The notes under the pieces were generated by a model, which had not been told where the DNA came from, made no database searches, and saw only the letters and a program-made list of their open reading frames with translations. This document shows positions 17,814 through 26,578 of a DNA stretch of 64,000 bases, in pieces. A program made the translations under genes and the position numbers. How positions within the stretch are numbered: position 1 is the stretch's first letter; every line of letters starts with the position of its first letter. The stretch is taken from positions 124,001-188,000 of the forward strand of contig CAVXBB010000017.1 of assembly GCA_963759875.1 (NCBI GenBank). Reading direction: 5' to 3'. Source of the stretch: JAFAGX01 sp963759875. GTDB lineage: Bacteria; Acidobacteriota; Terriglobia; Terriglobales; Acidobacteriaceae.

Positions 17814-18728
17814 ATGATCCGAAAAATTGCGCTGCAGATATTGGCTCCTGTGCTACTCGCATCTATCGCGGTGAATGGCTATTTCGCGGTCAAGCATTTG
17901 AGAGAGGTACACCAGACCGCGGCGCTGACGCTCCAGAGTTCCGCGATCCAGGCCGATATATCACGCGTGCTAGGGGACCTGACCGACATGGAAACCGGGC
18001 AGCGCGGATACTTGCTGACCGAGGATGCTTCGTATCTGGCTCCGTACACCGATGCAAAAGGCAGAATCACAGGCGATTTCGCCGCGCTGCGTGCGGTATT
18101 GGCGAGCCGAACCGACCGCGAACGCTCTCTGGAATCGGAGCTTGAGTCTTTGGCCACGTCAAAACAGGCCGAGATGGAGCATTCGATCACTTTGCGGCAG
18201 CAGGGATATCGTCACCGCGCCTTTAAGCTGATAGCTGGCAATGAGGGCCAGCAGTACATGGAAAACGCCCGCAAACTCCTGGCTTCGCTCTCTGCGGACG
18301 AGAACAACAACTACATAAGGTTTTTTGGTGAGCGGGATGCGGCGCTGAAGAAGGCCTTGAAACAAACTGCCGAGGCGAATTTATCGGTACTGGTGTTTAC
18401 AGCTCTGCTGTTCTGGCTGGCCCGTTATCACGAACAAATTCTGGAGCAACAAGCAGCCGAGAGTAGAGAAGAGCTGGCGCAGCGTGAGTTGCAGCTACAA
18501 AGACTGACGTCGGCATTGTCGAGCCAGGACAGGTTTAAGGCTTCGGCGATCGAAGCCAATGCCCGGCTGCTATTGCAGAACTATGGCGGATTTCTGCCCA
18601 AGCAGGGTCATGAATATGCTGAGCAGATTAAAGAAGCGTCGGTACAGATGGAGCAACTGCGGCAGGATTTGCTTAGCAACTCGGAGAATGGCAATCACGT
18701 GGCGGAAGAGTACGAATCTGTGGCTTAG
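17814..18728 (+). CDS. CHASE3-domain membrane sensor without an output domain
   Basis: A 304-residue protein with an N-terminal membrane segment (LQILAPVLLASIAVNGYFAV), a periplasmic CHASE3 domain carrying the DMETGQRGYLLTEDASYL signature (about residues 60-78), a second membrane segment (LSVLVFTALLFWLA, about 190-204), and a cytoplasmic coiled coil. No histidine kinase, GGDEF or methyl-accepting domain follows, and the next gene is convergent. It may signal through a separate partner. The ATG at 17814 has AAGGGTGG upstream, whereas a GTG at 17805 would use up that site. Confidence 0.75.
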   Translation: MIRKIALQILAPVLLASIAVNGYFAVKHLREVHQTAALTLQSSAIQADISRVLGDLTDMETGQRGYLLTEDASYLAPYTDAKGRITGDFAALRAVLASRTDRERSLESELESLATSKQAEMEHSITLRQQGYRHRAFKLIAGNEGQQYMENARKLLASLSADENNNYIRFFGERDAALKKALKQTAEANLSVLVFTALLFWLARYHEQILEQQAAESREELAQRELQLQRLTSALSSQDRFKASAIEANARLLLQNYGGFLPKQGHEYAEQIKEASVQMEQLRQDLLSNSENGNHVAEEYESVA

Positions 18729-18762
18729 GAGCAGTTACTAGCTGCTGGCTATTAGCTACTTA
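18729..18762. repeat. AGCT-rich micro-repeat
   Basis: The gap between two convergent genes contains TAGCTGCTGGCTATTAGCTA, a run of AGCT-centred units. Comparable sequence is found at 24649-24764. It may be a dispersed low-complexity element. No terminator is evident. Confidence 0.3.
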
Positions 18763-20834
18763 TTTTCTGATTCTTCTTTGGCCAGTTTTACCTTGGCGGA
18801 CTCAAGCTGCTTCTGAACTTTGGCGAGTTCGTCATTGTCCACCTCGGGCGCCACAGTTTTGTTCCATTCCGCAATGGCGCGCTCCCAATGCGCAGCCGCC
18901 AATTTGAGCCGGCCAGTTTTCTGATAAAGATCGCCGAGATGCTCCTGAACCGTGGGATCGGCTCCCATGTGCTGCGAGGCCCTGGTGAGATTATCTTCAG
19001 CCTGATCGTACTTGCCGAGCTTGAAGTACGCCCAGCCTAGTGAATCAAGATAGGCGCCGTTTGCGGGCTCAAGATCAACAGCCTTCTTGATCATGATCAA
19101 GGCTTCATCGAGTTTCTGACCACGGTCGGCGAGCATGTAGCCGAGATAGTTGAGAACCGCGCCATTCTGCGGATCGCTGGCCAAAATCTTGCGGAAAACA
19201 TCCTCGGCCTGATCGTATTTCTTTTGCCGTTCGTAAGTGGAGCCGCGGAGAAACTCAACGTACTCCTTGTCTTCATCCTTAACAGAAAGCTGGCTCGCTT
19301 TGTTGAGGGATTGCTCGGCTTCCGGCCAGCGCTTCAGGCGGCTGTACATCTGAGCCAGCGTTATGTAGACTTCGCGGTCTTCGGGCTTGCCGGTGAGCAG
19401 CGATTTCACCTGCTGCAGGGCTTCGTCGGGTTTGCCCATGTCCGCAAGTTGCCCGGCATAGACCATCTTCAAGTCGCGATCATTGGGTAATTTCTGTACT
19501 GCTTCCTTGGCAACGTCTGTGGCGGCCTGCCAATCTTTGGCTTCGCGGTCAGTGTCGATGATCTGCTGGTATCCGCGCTCGGCGTTGTCATCGCCAAGGG
19601 GCAACATTTTGCGAAAAGTTTCGATCGCAAGCTGGGGGTTGTTGTTCTCGCGATAAATGGTTCCCAGCCGCTCGAGGAAAAGGGCACGATTGTTGATGTC
19701 GTCTTTGCTGTATTTGCCGTCGGCTTTCTCGGTCTTCTTGAGCAGATCCTGTAAAGTCTGTGCCGCCCGGTCGTACTGGCCTTGCGCCTGGTAGATGACG
19801 GCCATGTTGTACGGCACTTCCATGGAATCGGGAACGACCGACTGGGCGGCCTTCAAGTTGTCGAGAGCGAGATCGAATTTGCCCTGCTTGCGGTAAATCT
19901 CGGCCATGCGCAAGTGAGTCTGCGGATCATCGGGGTTGGCATCGGCAATGATTTTGTACTGCTCGAGAGCCGCGTCGGTCTGGCCATCGTTCATCAGGTT
20001 CTGGGCCAATCCGCGAATGGCATCAAGATTATCGCGGTCCAGTGCGATCGCCTTGCGATAGGCCTCGATCGCTTTTTTGTAGTCCTTCTGCTGCTCGTAG
20101 GTGTAACCGAGGACGGAATAAAGCTTGGCAGAGCGGGACGAATCGGGCACCTTGCTCAGGACATCAGCGGCGCGAGCCGAATCACCTTCGGAGGTATAAA
20201 GAAAAGCCAAAGCGGTGACCGCTTCCTCGGAGTCAGGCTCCAGCTTGAGCGCGGTTTTGAATTCGCTCTCTGCCTTCTGCAGGTCGTTATTGCGCCCATA
20301 GAGGCGTCCCAATAAGAGGTGGTCATCAACGCTGTCGGGCTCCAGCTTGATGATTTCCTGGTACTGTTCGATGGCGAGCTTCAGCACGCTGTCGGAGCCG
20401 CTGGCTCCAGGTGTATCGCCCAACGAGCGTAGATAAATTCGTCCGAGAAGTTTGTGCGCTTCCAGGTTGTTCGGATCGCGCTTGAGGATGTCCTGCGCTT
20501 CCAGAACGGCGTCGCGAATGCGCCCGGTTTTGGCATAGAGTTCGGCCAAGCCGGCGGTGAGATACTCGGAAGTTGGGTCGGCTTCAATGGCCGCGCGGTA
20601 TTCGTCGATGGCTTTGCCGGCCAAATCGGTGCGGCCATACATCGCGAACTGTTCCTCGTACATGTGCGCGACGGAGTAATGGTAATAAGCCGAGGCACGG
20701 TCCACCTTGTGAGCGGGGGCGGACGCTGGTGCGTCATTTGACTTTGGGGAAGCCGGTTGTGCGGACTGCTGTGCCGCCGCGCTGACCGCAAAGAGAAGCG
20801 CAAAAACAAAAAGAGGAGAGTATCTGCTGGTCAT
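18756..20834 (-). CDS. Exported tetratricopeptide-repeat protein
   Basis: A 692-residue protein with a signal peptide (SPLFVFALLFAVSAAAQQ) and about sixteen TPR units running almost to the C-terminus, for example LGRLYGRNNDLQKAESEFKT and LGYTYEQQKDYKKAIEAYRK. TPR arrays serve as protein-binding scaffolds. In an exported protein of this size a role in outer-membrane complex assembly or secretion is plausible but not shown. I chose the ATG at 20834 because GAAGGG sits six bases before it. An upstream ATG (20861) adds nine residues. Confidence 0.85.
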   Translation of the reverse strand: MTSRYSPLFVFALLFAVSAAAQQSAQPASPKSNDAPASAPAHKVDRASAYYHYSVAHMYEEQFAMYGRTDLAGKAIDEYRAAIEADPTSEYLTAGLAELYAKTGRIRDAVLEAQDILKRDPNNLEAHKLLGRIYLRSLGDTPGASGSDSVLKLAIEQYQEIIKLEPDSVDDHLLLGRLYGRNNDLQKAESEFKTALKLEPDSEEAVTALAFLYTSEGDSARAADVLSKVPDSSRSAKLYSVLGYTYEQQKDYKKAIEAYRKAIALDRDNLDAIRGLAQNLMNDGQTDAALEQYKIIADANPDDPQTHLRMAEIYRKQGKFDLALDNLKAAQSVVPDSMEVPYNMAVIYQAQGQYDRAAQTLQDLLKKTEKADGKYSKDDINNRALFLERLGTIYRENNNPQLAIETFRKMLPLGDDNAERGYQQIIDTDREAKDWQAATDVAKEAVQKLPNDRDLKMVYAGQLADMGKPDEALQQVKSLLTGKPEDREVYITLAQMYSRLKRWPEAEQSLNKASQLSVKDEDKEYVEFLRGSTYERQKKYDQAEDVFRKILASDPQNGAVLNYLGYMLADRGQKLDEALIMIKKAVDLEPANGAYLDSLGWAYFKLGKYDQAEDNLTRASQHMGADPTVQEHLGDLYQKTGRLKLAAAHWERAIAEWNKTVAPEVDNDELAKVQKQLESAKVKLAKEESENK

Positions 20835-20902
20835 CAAAACCCTTCGGAATCCCAAAGCCATAGCGATTGGATGCTGAACCGCCGCGGGTGGGTGCTCAAG
20901 CT

Positions 20903-20908
20903 ATTGTA
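20903..20908 (-). promoter_or_regulatory. Possible -10 of the TPR gene
   Basis: TACAAT on the minus strand, about 70 bp before the TPR gene start. There is no clear -35, so this is only a weak prediction. Confidence 0.3.
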
Positions 20909-21058
20909 AACCTTTCCTTACGTCCGGTTTGGGCGAAAAAGCGGGTGTGGATCGGAGCCGATACTATTCGGAGGTACAACGACCAGTGCGCAACAGATAA
21001 CTTTACATTATTTTGCGGGGTGCGATATGAGTAGAAGCACGAGTTTGGAAAGCGTTTT

Positions 21059-22612
21059 TTAGTGGCGGAAATGCCTGACGCCGGTGAAGATCATCGCCAA
21101 TCCCAGTTTGTCGGCAGCGTCGATGACTTCCTGATCCCGCACTGAGCCTCCGGGCTGGATAATGGCTGTGGCACCAACTTTCGCGATTTCTTCCACGCCG
21201 TCAGGAAAGGGAAAGAAAGCATCGGAGGCGGCAACGGTTCCTTTCAGCGGCAATACAGCTTTCATGGCGCCGATCTTGCAGGAATCTACGCGGCTCATCT
21301 GCCCCGCGCCAACGCCAGCCGTTTGTCCGTCGCGGGCATAGACAATGGCATTCGATTTCACGTGCTTACAAATTTTCCACGCAAACAGCAGGGCTTTCTT
21401 TTCCTCGGAGGTGGGCGGGCGTTTGCTGACGACCTTCAGATCGTCATCGTTAAGTGGCCGAATATCGACCTCCTGGAGCAGAACTCCACCGGAGACGTTC
21501 TTGAGCACCCACTTTTGCGGAGCATCTTTGATCTCGACTAGGCGCAAGTTTTTCTTGGTCGCAAACTTCGATTTGGCTGCTTCGTCGAAAGTTGGCGCCG
21601 CAATCACCTCGAGAAAGAGCTTGGCCATCTCCTCAGCGGTGTCCGCATCGAGCAGACGATTCACAGCAATCACGCCGCCAAAAGCGGATACGGGGTCACA
21701 TTCCAGAGCTCTCTTGTAAGCTTCCGCCAAAGTCTTGCCTGTGGCGGCTCCGCATGGATTCGTATGTTTGATGATCGCGCAGAACGGCTCCTCGAACTCA
21801 TGCGCTAAGTCCCAGGCTGCCTGCAGGTCGACGATATTGTTGTACGAGAGCTCTTTTCCCTGGATTTGTTTCCCATCGGCGACGCCTTTGACTGAGCCGT
21901 CCGAATACATGGCCGCTTTCTGGTGCGGGTTCTCGCCATAGCGCAGGTCCATGACCTTGTTGAACGAGAGGCGCAGAACTTGCGGAAAATCGTTTTCGGC
22001 CTGCGTCGCGGAACCATTTGCGCTGATCCGTTCCAATGTAGATGCAATGGCGCAATCATAGGCAGCGGTAGTGGCAAAAGCCTTCTGCGCCAAATGCCAT
22101 CGGGTCGCGTTTGACAACTCACCACCGGATTTTTCCAGCTCCGTCGCGATTGCGTCGTAATCGGCAGGCGAGGTGACCACCGCAACGTCGTGTGAATTTT
22201 TTGCGGCGGAACGAATCATAGAGGGACCTCCGATGTCGATGTTCTCGATCAACTCATCCACTCGGACGCCCGGCTTGGCCGCCGTTTTCTCAAAAGCATA
22301 GAGATTGACTACGACCATATCGATGGGCTTGATTTCATGCTCTGCTATGGCCGCAAGGTGGGCTTCATCTTCGCGGCGATGCAGAATTCCGCCATGCACC
22401 TTGGGATGCAGCGTCTTCACGCGGCCATCGAGCATCTCCGGGAATCCGGTCAGTTCGGAGACATCTTTCACACGAATGCGGGAGTCGCGCAGCAGTTTTG
22501 CAGTGCCGCCGGTTGAAATGAGCTCTATGCCGAGCGCAGCCAGCCTTCGCGCAAACTCCAATAAGCCAGTTTTGTCAGTGACACTAAGAATGGCTCGCTG
22601 AATCTTGGGCAT
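21059..22612 (-). CDS. purH: PurH, bifunctional AICAR formyltransferase / IMP cyclohydrolase
   Basis: Catalyses the last two steps of de novo IMP synthesis. The N-terminal IMP cyclohydrolase/MGS-like domain (1-200) begins IQRAILSVTDKTGLLEFA and holds LISTGGTAKLL. The formyltransferase domain includes the signature KHTNPCGAATG (282-292). At 517 residues it is full length. It stands alone here, while purM is at 32017 and guaA at 54913. A -10-like TGATAAAAT lies about 45 bp upstream. Confidence 0.97.
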   Translation of the reverse strand: MPKIQRAILSVTDKTGLLEFARRLAALGIELISTGGTAKLLRDSRIRVKDVSELTGFPEMLDGRVKTLHPKVHGGILHRREDEAHLAAIAEHEIKPIDMVVVNLYAFEKTAAKPGVRVDELIENIDIGGPSMIRSAAKNSHDVAVVTSPADYDAIATELEKSGGELSNATRWHLAQKAFATTAAYDCAIASTLERISANGSATQAENDFPQVLRLSFNKVMDLRYGENPHQKAAMYSDGSVKGVADGKQIQGKELSYNNIVDLQAAWDLAHEFEEPFCAIIKHTNPCGAATGKTLAEAYKRALECDPVSAFGGVIAVNRLLDADTAEEMAKLFLEVIAAPTFDEAAKSKFATKKNLRLVEIKDAPQKWVLKNVSGGVLLQEVDIRPLNDDDLKVVSKRPPTSEEKKALLFAWKICKHVKSNAIVYARDGQTAGVGAGQMSRVDSCKIGAMKAVLPLKGTVAASDAFFPFPDGVEEIAKVGATAIIQPGGSVRDQEVIDAADKLGLAMIFTGVRHFRH

Positions 22613-22657
22613 TCCCCGAGCTCCATAAAATTTGAGATTTGAATGAAGGCAACGAGA

Positions 22658-22666
22658 ATTTTATCA
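22658..22666 (-). promoter_or_regulatory. Possible extended -10 of purH
   Basis: TGATAAAAT on the minus strand (TG-N-TAAAAT form). The predicted leader is about 40 nt, too short for a purine riboswitch. Confidence 0.4.
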
Positions 22667-22705
22667 GCCTTGAAGAAAGAGGATCAGGGGCGCGAAAAAA
22701 CTTTG

Positions 22706-23788
22706 TTAAATCCTGCGAATCCAAAAGCTCGATGGCCACACGCGCTGCTTGTCCTCACTAGGAAGCCAACGGCGCCGGGCAGCGGGAATTTGCTTGTAAC
22801 TGTGCTTCCAACGGGGAAATATAGCGTCCAGCGCTTCGCGATGAAAAGTCTGCATCGCGCTGGAAGCCCAAACAACTTCGAAACTGGAGTTGAAGCTCAG
22901 AAACGCCTGTAGCATGTACTGCTCAGACCAGAAACACATGTTCCGCAACACGGTTTCGCGCGGGTAATCCGAGGGGAGGAATATGTCATGAACATGCACG
23001 AGAACTCCTGGGGAGAGCGTCGGCAGAATCTCCAGATATTCGCGAACGACATCACTCCCAGTTGCGACCACGTGGCTCGAATCGATAAATAAAATATCGT
23101 TGTTACCCAGTGTCTGAAAAATTTCCAGATCCACATCCTGCACGCGCCGAGGCAGGACCGTCACCAGATTCGAGAAGCCGTTGGGCGGCAACCGCTCCGG
23201 CAGGGGATCAATGCTGACGAGTTCGCCTCGGACTCCGTCTCGTGCCAAATTGGCCTGCAACGCAGCTGCGAGTACGCGCGTGCTGAATCCAGTGCCGATT
23301 TCGACGACCCTGGCGGGCTTGAATTGCCTTACGAACGAATAGGCGATCTCGGCATCAATGGTTTCAAAAAAGCCGTTGTTGTAATGGTATTCACCAGAAC
23401 CATTGTGCGCGTGCTCCTGGAAGCGCCACTCGCATCCATATTCAGCAGCGATCTTGTGCAGCAACTCCAACTGGCGATCCAAGTGGAAGTCAAACGAGCT
23501 CGTGGGCATATGCATTGGCCAGTCACGACGCTCCAGTTCTGAAACGTCAGGAATAGGCCAATAGAAATGGTTTGGAGTTATGTTGATGCCAATGCGTTGC
23601 AGTGCACGAAAGGAAGCCAGCATGAGAGAAGCAATTACTTCATTCTCTCGTAGTCTTCGTGCGAGTCCGGCAAGCGGTTTATTCGGCTGTGATCTGGTGT
23701 GCTCGGTTGGCAATCCGGAGTGCGAACGTCCCGACCAAAGTGGCCCGGCAGAGAGCGAATTTTGTGAGGAGCTGCTGACCTGGTTCAT
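22706..23788 (-). CDS. Class I SAM-dependent methyltransferase
   Basis: A 360-residue protein with a Rossmann-type methyltransferase core. Motif I is VVEIGTGFSTRVLAAAL (about residues 166-182), followed by an acidic strand end (ELVSIDPLPE) and NDILFIDSSHV. The later HVHDIFLPSDYP stretch is seen in Methyltransf_24-type enzymes that act on glycan or small-molecule substrates. The substrate is unknown. The N-terminal 45 residues are Ser/Pro-rich and probably disordered. There is no obvious operon partner. Confidence 0.75.
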   Translation of the reverse strand: MNQVSSSSQNSLSAGPLWSGRSHSGLPTEHTRSQPNKPLAGLARRLRENEVIASLMLASFRALQRIGINITPNHFYWPIPDVSELERRDWPMHMPTSSFDFHLDRQLELLHKIAAEYGCEWRFQEHAHNGSGEYHYNNGFFETIDAEIAYSFVRQFKPARVVEIGTGFSTRVLAAALQANLARDGVRGELVSIDPLPERLPPNGFSNLVTVLPRRVQDVDLEIFQTLGNNDILFIDSSHVVATGSDVVREYLEILPTLSPGVLVHVHDIFLPSDYPRETVLRNMCFWSEQYMLQAFLSFNSSFEVVWASSAMQTFHREALDAIFPRWKHSYKQIPAARRRWLPSEDKQRVWPSSFWIRRI

Positions 23789-23914
23789 TGTTCTTGGTGT
23801 GCGTTCGTGCTTGTTTGGATGGCCTCTCGGCAGTGGGGTTGCACCAAAGGTGCCAAAAATTGCAGGTGAGGATTTCCGGCCTGAATAGTTGCGCGCGCGA
23901 GTGTAAAGGAATGG

Positions 23915-24556
23915 TTAAACTTTGGGTTTTACTTTCAAACGAACCTGACCATCTCGCGTGTCGACACTGTATTCCACGGCTGAGCAACCGTATTGCTTTC
24001 TAATCTGAGCAGTCTTCTTCTGCACGAATGCCTGAAAGCTATCGAAGTTGCCGGTCTGTACTTCTCCACTGTGTGTTTTTGCATCGGCCAGAGCCCGGTA
24101 GAGTGCCTGCACTTTCTCACTTTCCGCCTGCGCATCAGAGCACTGAATCGTGAGTGGGCCATCTTGGGCCTTTGCCGCTGCTGTTCCGGCTGCTGCTCCG
24201 GAAGCTGCATGCGAGAGCCCGTACACCGGGTGATGCTGCGGCTGATGATCCTCAGGTCTCACACCTTGCACCGAAAGCAGAGCATCTTGAGGACGCCGGT
24301 ATCCTTCTTCTCGAATGCGGCCTTTTTTACGCCATAGATCGGAGTAGATGGCATAGCGTTGGGCCATTTCGTTGTAGCGGAATCGTTGAGAGAAGTTCAT
24401 GCGCCCGCCGTCGCTAAATTTTCTGAGCAGCGACAGGACTTTCCACTCGATGTCCGTTGGCGGCTTCTTGGTAGGGTTGCTGAAGTAAACTTCGTACTCG
24501 ATCTTGAGCCGGCGCAGCTGCGACTCAAGCAGATTCAGTTCTTCGTCGACTGTCAC
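23915..24556 (-). CDS. Uncharacterised protein, MXAN_5187-like C-terminal domain (tentative)
   Basis: A 213-residue soluble protein. An N-terminal helical region (ELNLLESQLRRLKIEYEVYF) leads into RFRYNEMAQRYAIYSDLWRK, a pattern I associate with the MXAN_5187-type domain. A low-complexity Ala/Gln linker follows, then a charged C-terminal domain (FQAFVQKKTAQIRKQYGC). The GTG at 24556 was chosen because GGGAGA lies six bases before it. The longer frame would need a TTG. Function unknown. Next upstream on the same strand is the XRE regulator. Confidence 0.6.
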   Translation of the reverse strand: MTVDEELNLLESQLRRLKIEYEVYFSNPTKKPPTDIEWKVLSLLRKFSDGGRMNFSQRFRYNEMAQRYAIYSDLWRKKGRIREEGYRRPQDALLSVQGVRPEDHQPQHHPVYGLSHAASGAAAGTAAAKAQDGPLTIQCSDAQAESEKVQALYRALADAKTHSGEVQTGNFDSFQAFVQKKTAQIRKQYGCSAVEYSVDTRDGQVRLKVKPKV

Positions 24557-24574
24557 CGGAGATCTCCCGCTCAA

Positions 24575-24772
24575 AGTCTACGGATGGCACGTCAGGGTGG
24601 CGAGGTTCCCATCGGTCACCATGGGGATGGAACGAAAGTCACTGGCAGGCCTTCAGCTATCAGTTATCAGCTCTCAGAAGAATGGCCGGGTCTTGCCAGT
24701 GAGCGGCGGGTGAATGATTCAGATGAAGATTGTTCTAGCTGACCGCTGAAGGCTCAGAGCTAATGGGATGTT
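24575..24772. repeat. Intergenic imperfect inverted repeat
   Basis: About 200 bp between two minus-strand genes. GCCTTCAGC (24649-24657) and GCTGAAGGC (24745-24753) form a 9-bp inverted pair flanked by AGCT/TATCAG micro-repeats. Nothing else is recognisable. Confidence 0.35.
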
Positions 24773-25123
24773 TTATCTCCCGGCGTTGGCGGCCATTTTC
24801 TTGACCATGGCCAGCACGAGCTTGCGATCGCTATCGTTGAGGCTCACCGCGTAGCGGCGGATTTGGCTGAGGAACCGTACTTCATCGTCAGAAAGCTGCG
24901 GCAGGCCCTTAGCTCCATTGCTGTGTCCGGATTCGGCGAAGAACTGGGACAACGGCAGTTCCATAGCGCCGGCGATCTTAGAAAGTGTATCGAGCGAGGG
25001 GATGGTATGGCCGTTTTCGACACGCGAAAGATAGCAGCGCAGCAATCCGGTACGCTTTTCGATATCACCCTGGGACATGCCTTTTTGCAGCCGGTAATTT
25101 CTGATTGTCTCGCCGATGTTCAT
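24773..25123 (-). CDS. XRE-family transcriptional regulator
   Basis: A 116-residue protein with an N-terminal Cro/CI-type helix-turn-helix (about residues 5-60: IRNYRLQKGMSQGDIEKRTG, then YLSRVENGHTIPSLDTLSKI). The C-terminal half (LSDDEVRFLSQIRRYAVSLN) is helical and probably mediates dimerisation. There is no peptidase or cupin domain. The target is unknown. It lies alone among housekeeping genes, with no prophage or toxin gene nearby, so I take it as a chromosomal regulator. Confidence 0.85.
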   Translation of the reverse strand: MNIGETIRNYRLQKGMSQGDIEKRTGLLRCYLSRVENGHTIPSLDTLSKIAGAMELPLSQFFAESGHSNGAKGLPQLSDDEVRFLSQIRRYAVSLNDSDRKLVLAMVKKMAANAGR

Positions 25124-25277
25124 TGGGAAGAGTTCAGTTTGACTCTAGGAATGCTGAATAGTAACCAGAGTAGTACCGTCTGGCAAGTGGAAATTCGTGC
25201 CATAGCTAAGAACTTCAGGGTGAGGGCGCTAGCACGAACGTGGGATGCTCGCTTTCACCGCATGAGCGAGATTAGGA

Positions 25278-26018
25278 TTATGTTTTCAGCATGCTGGCGA
25301 AAAAATTAACCGTCCGCTTCCACGCATCAGCTGCATCTGCGGGGCGATAACCGGCTTTGTTGTTGGAATTTTCGAACGCGTGACCCGCGTCAGGGTAAAT
25401 TACGACATCAATGTTCTTTCCTTTTTCCTTCAGCAAAGATTCGAACTTCTTTACGTCCTCGGGAGGGATTCCGTGATCCTGCGCGCCAAAAATGCCGAGG
25501 ATGGGAGCTTGAATTTTTTCGATTGCGCTCGCATCGGTAGCCAGATGGCCGTAGTTAATAACATCCGCTTTCAAATTTGGTTCTTCGAGCGCCACGTCCA
25601 ATGAATAGCCTCCGCCCATGCACCATCCGATCGATCCGATGCGGTCTTTTTTCACGTTGGGCTGCGAGGCTAGAAAATCGTAAGCGGCATGTAAATCGCG
25701 CTTGGCGCGGTCCTCGGGGACTCCGCGCATAATCTCGTGGGCGTCCTCGGGTGTAGTCGCGACTTTGCCGCGATAAAGGTCGAGCGCAAGCGTGACATAG
25801 CCTTGATCAGAAAGTTTCGCGGCCTCTTCCTTAACCCAGTCGTTAAGCCCCCACCATTCGTGGATCACCAGAATCCCTGGGAATGGTCCCTTGCCTTGGG
25901 GAGTGTAAAGAATTCCTGCGACGGTCTCGTCGCCGCTTTTGTATGACACGTTTTTCGCAGTGGCAGCGAAGCAGCAGGTGGTGAGGAGCAGTAAAAAGAT
26001 CAAGAAAATTGATTTCAT
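25278..26018 (-). CDS. Exported dienelactone hydrolase-family protein
   Basis: An alpha/beta hydrolase of 246 residues with an N-terminal signal peptide (MKSIFLIFLLLLTTCCFA). The dienelactone hydrolase triad is present: Cys133 in GWCMGG, Asp181 in GAQDHG and His213 in DAGHAF, plus the HEWWG segment (53-57). DLH enzymes open cyclic esters in chlorocatechol breakdown, but most exported paralogs have unknown esterase substrates. No catabolic genes surround it. Confidence 0.88.
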   Translation of the reverse strand: MKSIFLIFLLLLTTCCFAATAKNVSYKSGDETVAGILYTPQGKGPFPGILVIHEWWGLNDWVKEEAAKLSDQGYVTLALDLYRGKVATTPEDAHEIMRGVPEDRAKRDLHAAYDFLASQPNVKKDRIGSIGWCMGGGYSLDVALEEPNLKADVINYGHLATDASAIEKIQAPILGIFGAQDHGIPPEDVKKFESLLKEKGKNIDVVIYPDAGHAFENSNNKAGYRPADAADAWKRTVNFFASMLKT

Positions 26019-26050
26019 TGCAAATTCCTCCTGTTGAGGCGATTCGACCG

Positions 26051-26551
26051 TTACAGCTGCAGTTCCATGTACAGCGTGCCCGGCATCGGATTCACTCGGT
26101 AGGGTCTGATTTCGTAAAAGCCCAGACGGCGATATAGTGCGACCGCGTCTTTCATTACTGGTTGGACGGTATCCAGGCGCATGAATTTGTAGCCGATTTT
26201 TCTGGCCTCCGCAATTATGTATTCGGCGAGTGTCCGGCCCAAGCCTGTTCCGCGAAATGCCGGACGTAAATAAAGCCTCTTCATTTCACAAATTTCGGGC
26301 TGCAGCTTGTGAAGAGCGACACAACCGGCTACTGCGTTCGCGGAGGTTGCCAGCAGCAGCCGGCCATCAGGCGGAGCGTAGTCTCCCGGCAATCCGGCAA
26401 GTTCCTGGTCAAAATTCTGGAAACATAAACTGAAGCCGAGAGATTTCGCGTACTCGAGGAAAAGCTCACGGGCCTGCGCGATCTCTGGCTGCGACTGCGC
26501 CTGAGCAATGGAAAAGCTGTAGCTTGCAGGCGAACGTGATGCCTCTGCCAT
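26051..26551 (-). CDS. GNAT-family N-acetyltransferase
   Basis: A 166-residue protein of the GNAT fold. The acetyl-CoA pyrophosphate loop is RGTGLGRTL (about residues 100-108) after strand CEMKRLYLRPAF, and the C-terminal DAVALYRRLGFYEIRPY is typical of the family. The acetylated substrate cannot be predicted. It lies 27 bp from fabG on the same strand and may be cotranscribed. Confidence 0.85.
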   Translation of the reverse strand: MAEASRSPASYSFSIAQAQSQPEIAQARELFLEYAKSLGFSLCFQNFDQELAGLPGDYAPPDGRLLLATSANAVAGCVALHKLQPEICEMKRLYLRPAFRGTGLGRTLAEYIIAEARKIGYKFMRLDTVQPVMKDAVALYRRLGFYEIRPYRVNPMPGTLYMELQL

Positions 26552-26578
26552 TCAGGTCTTCCACCCCGCTCTCGTTGA

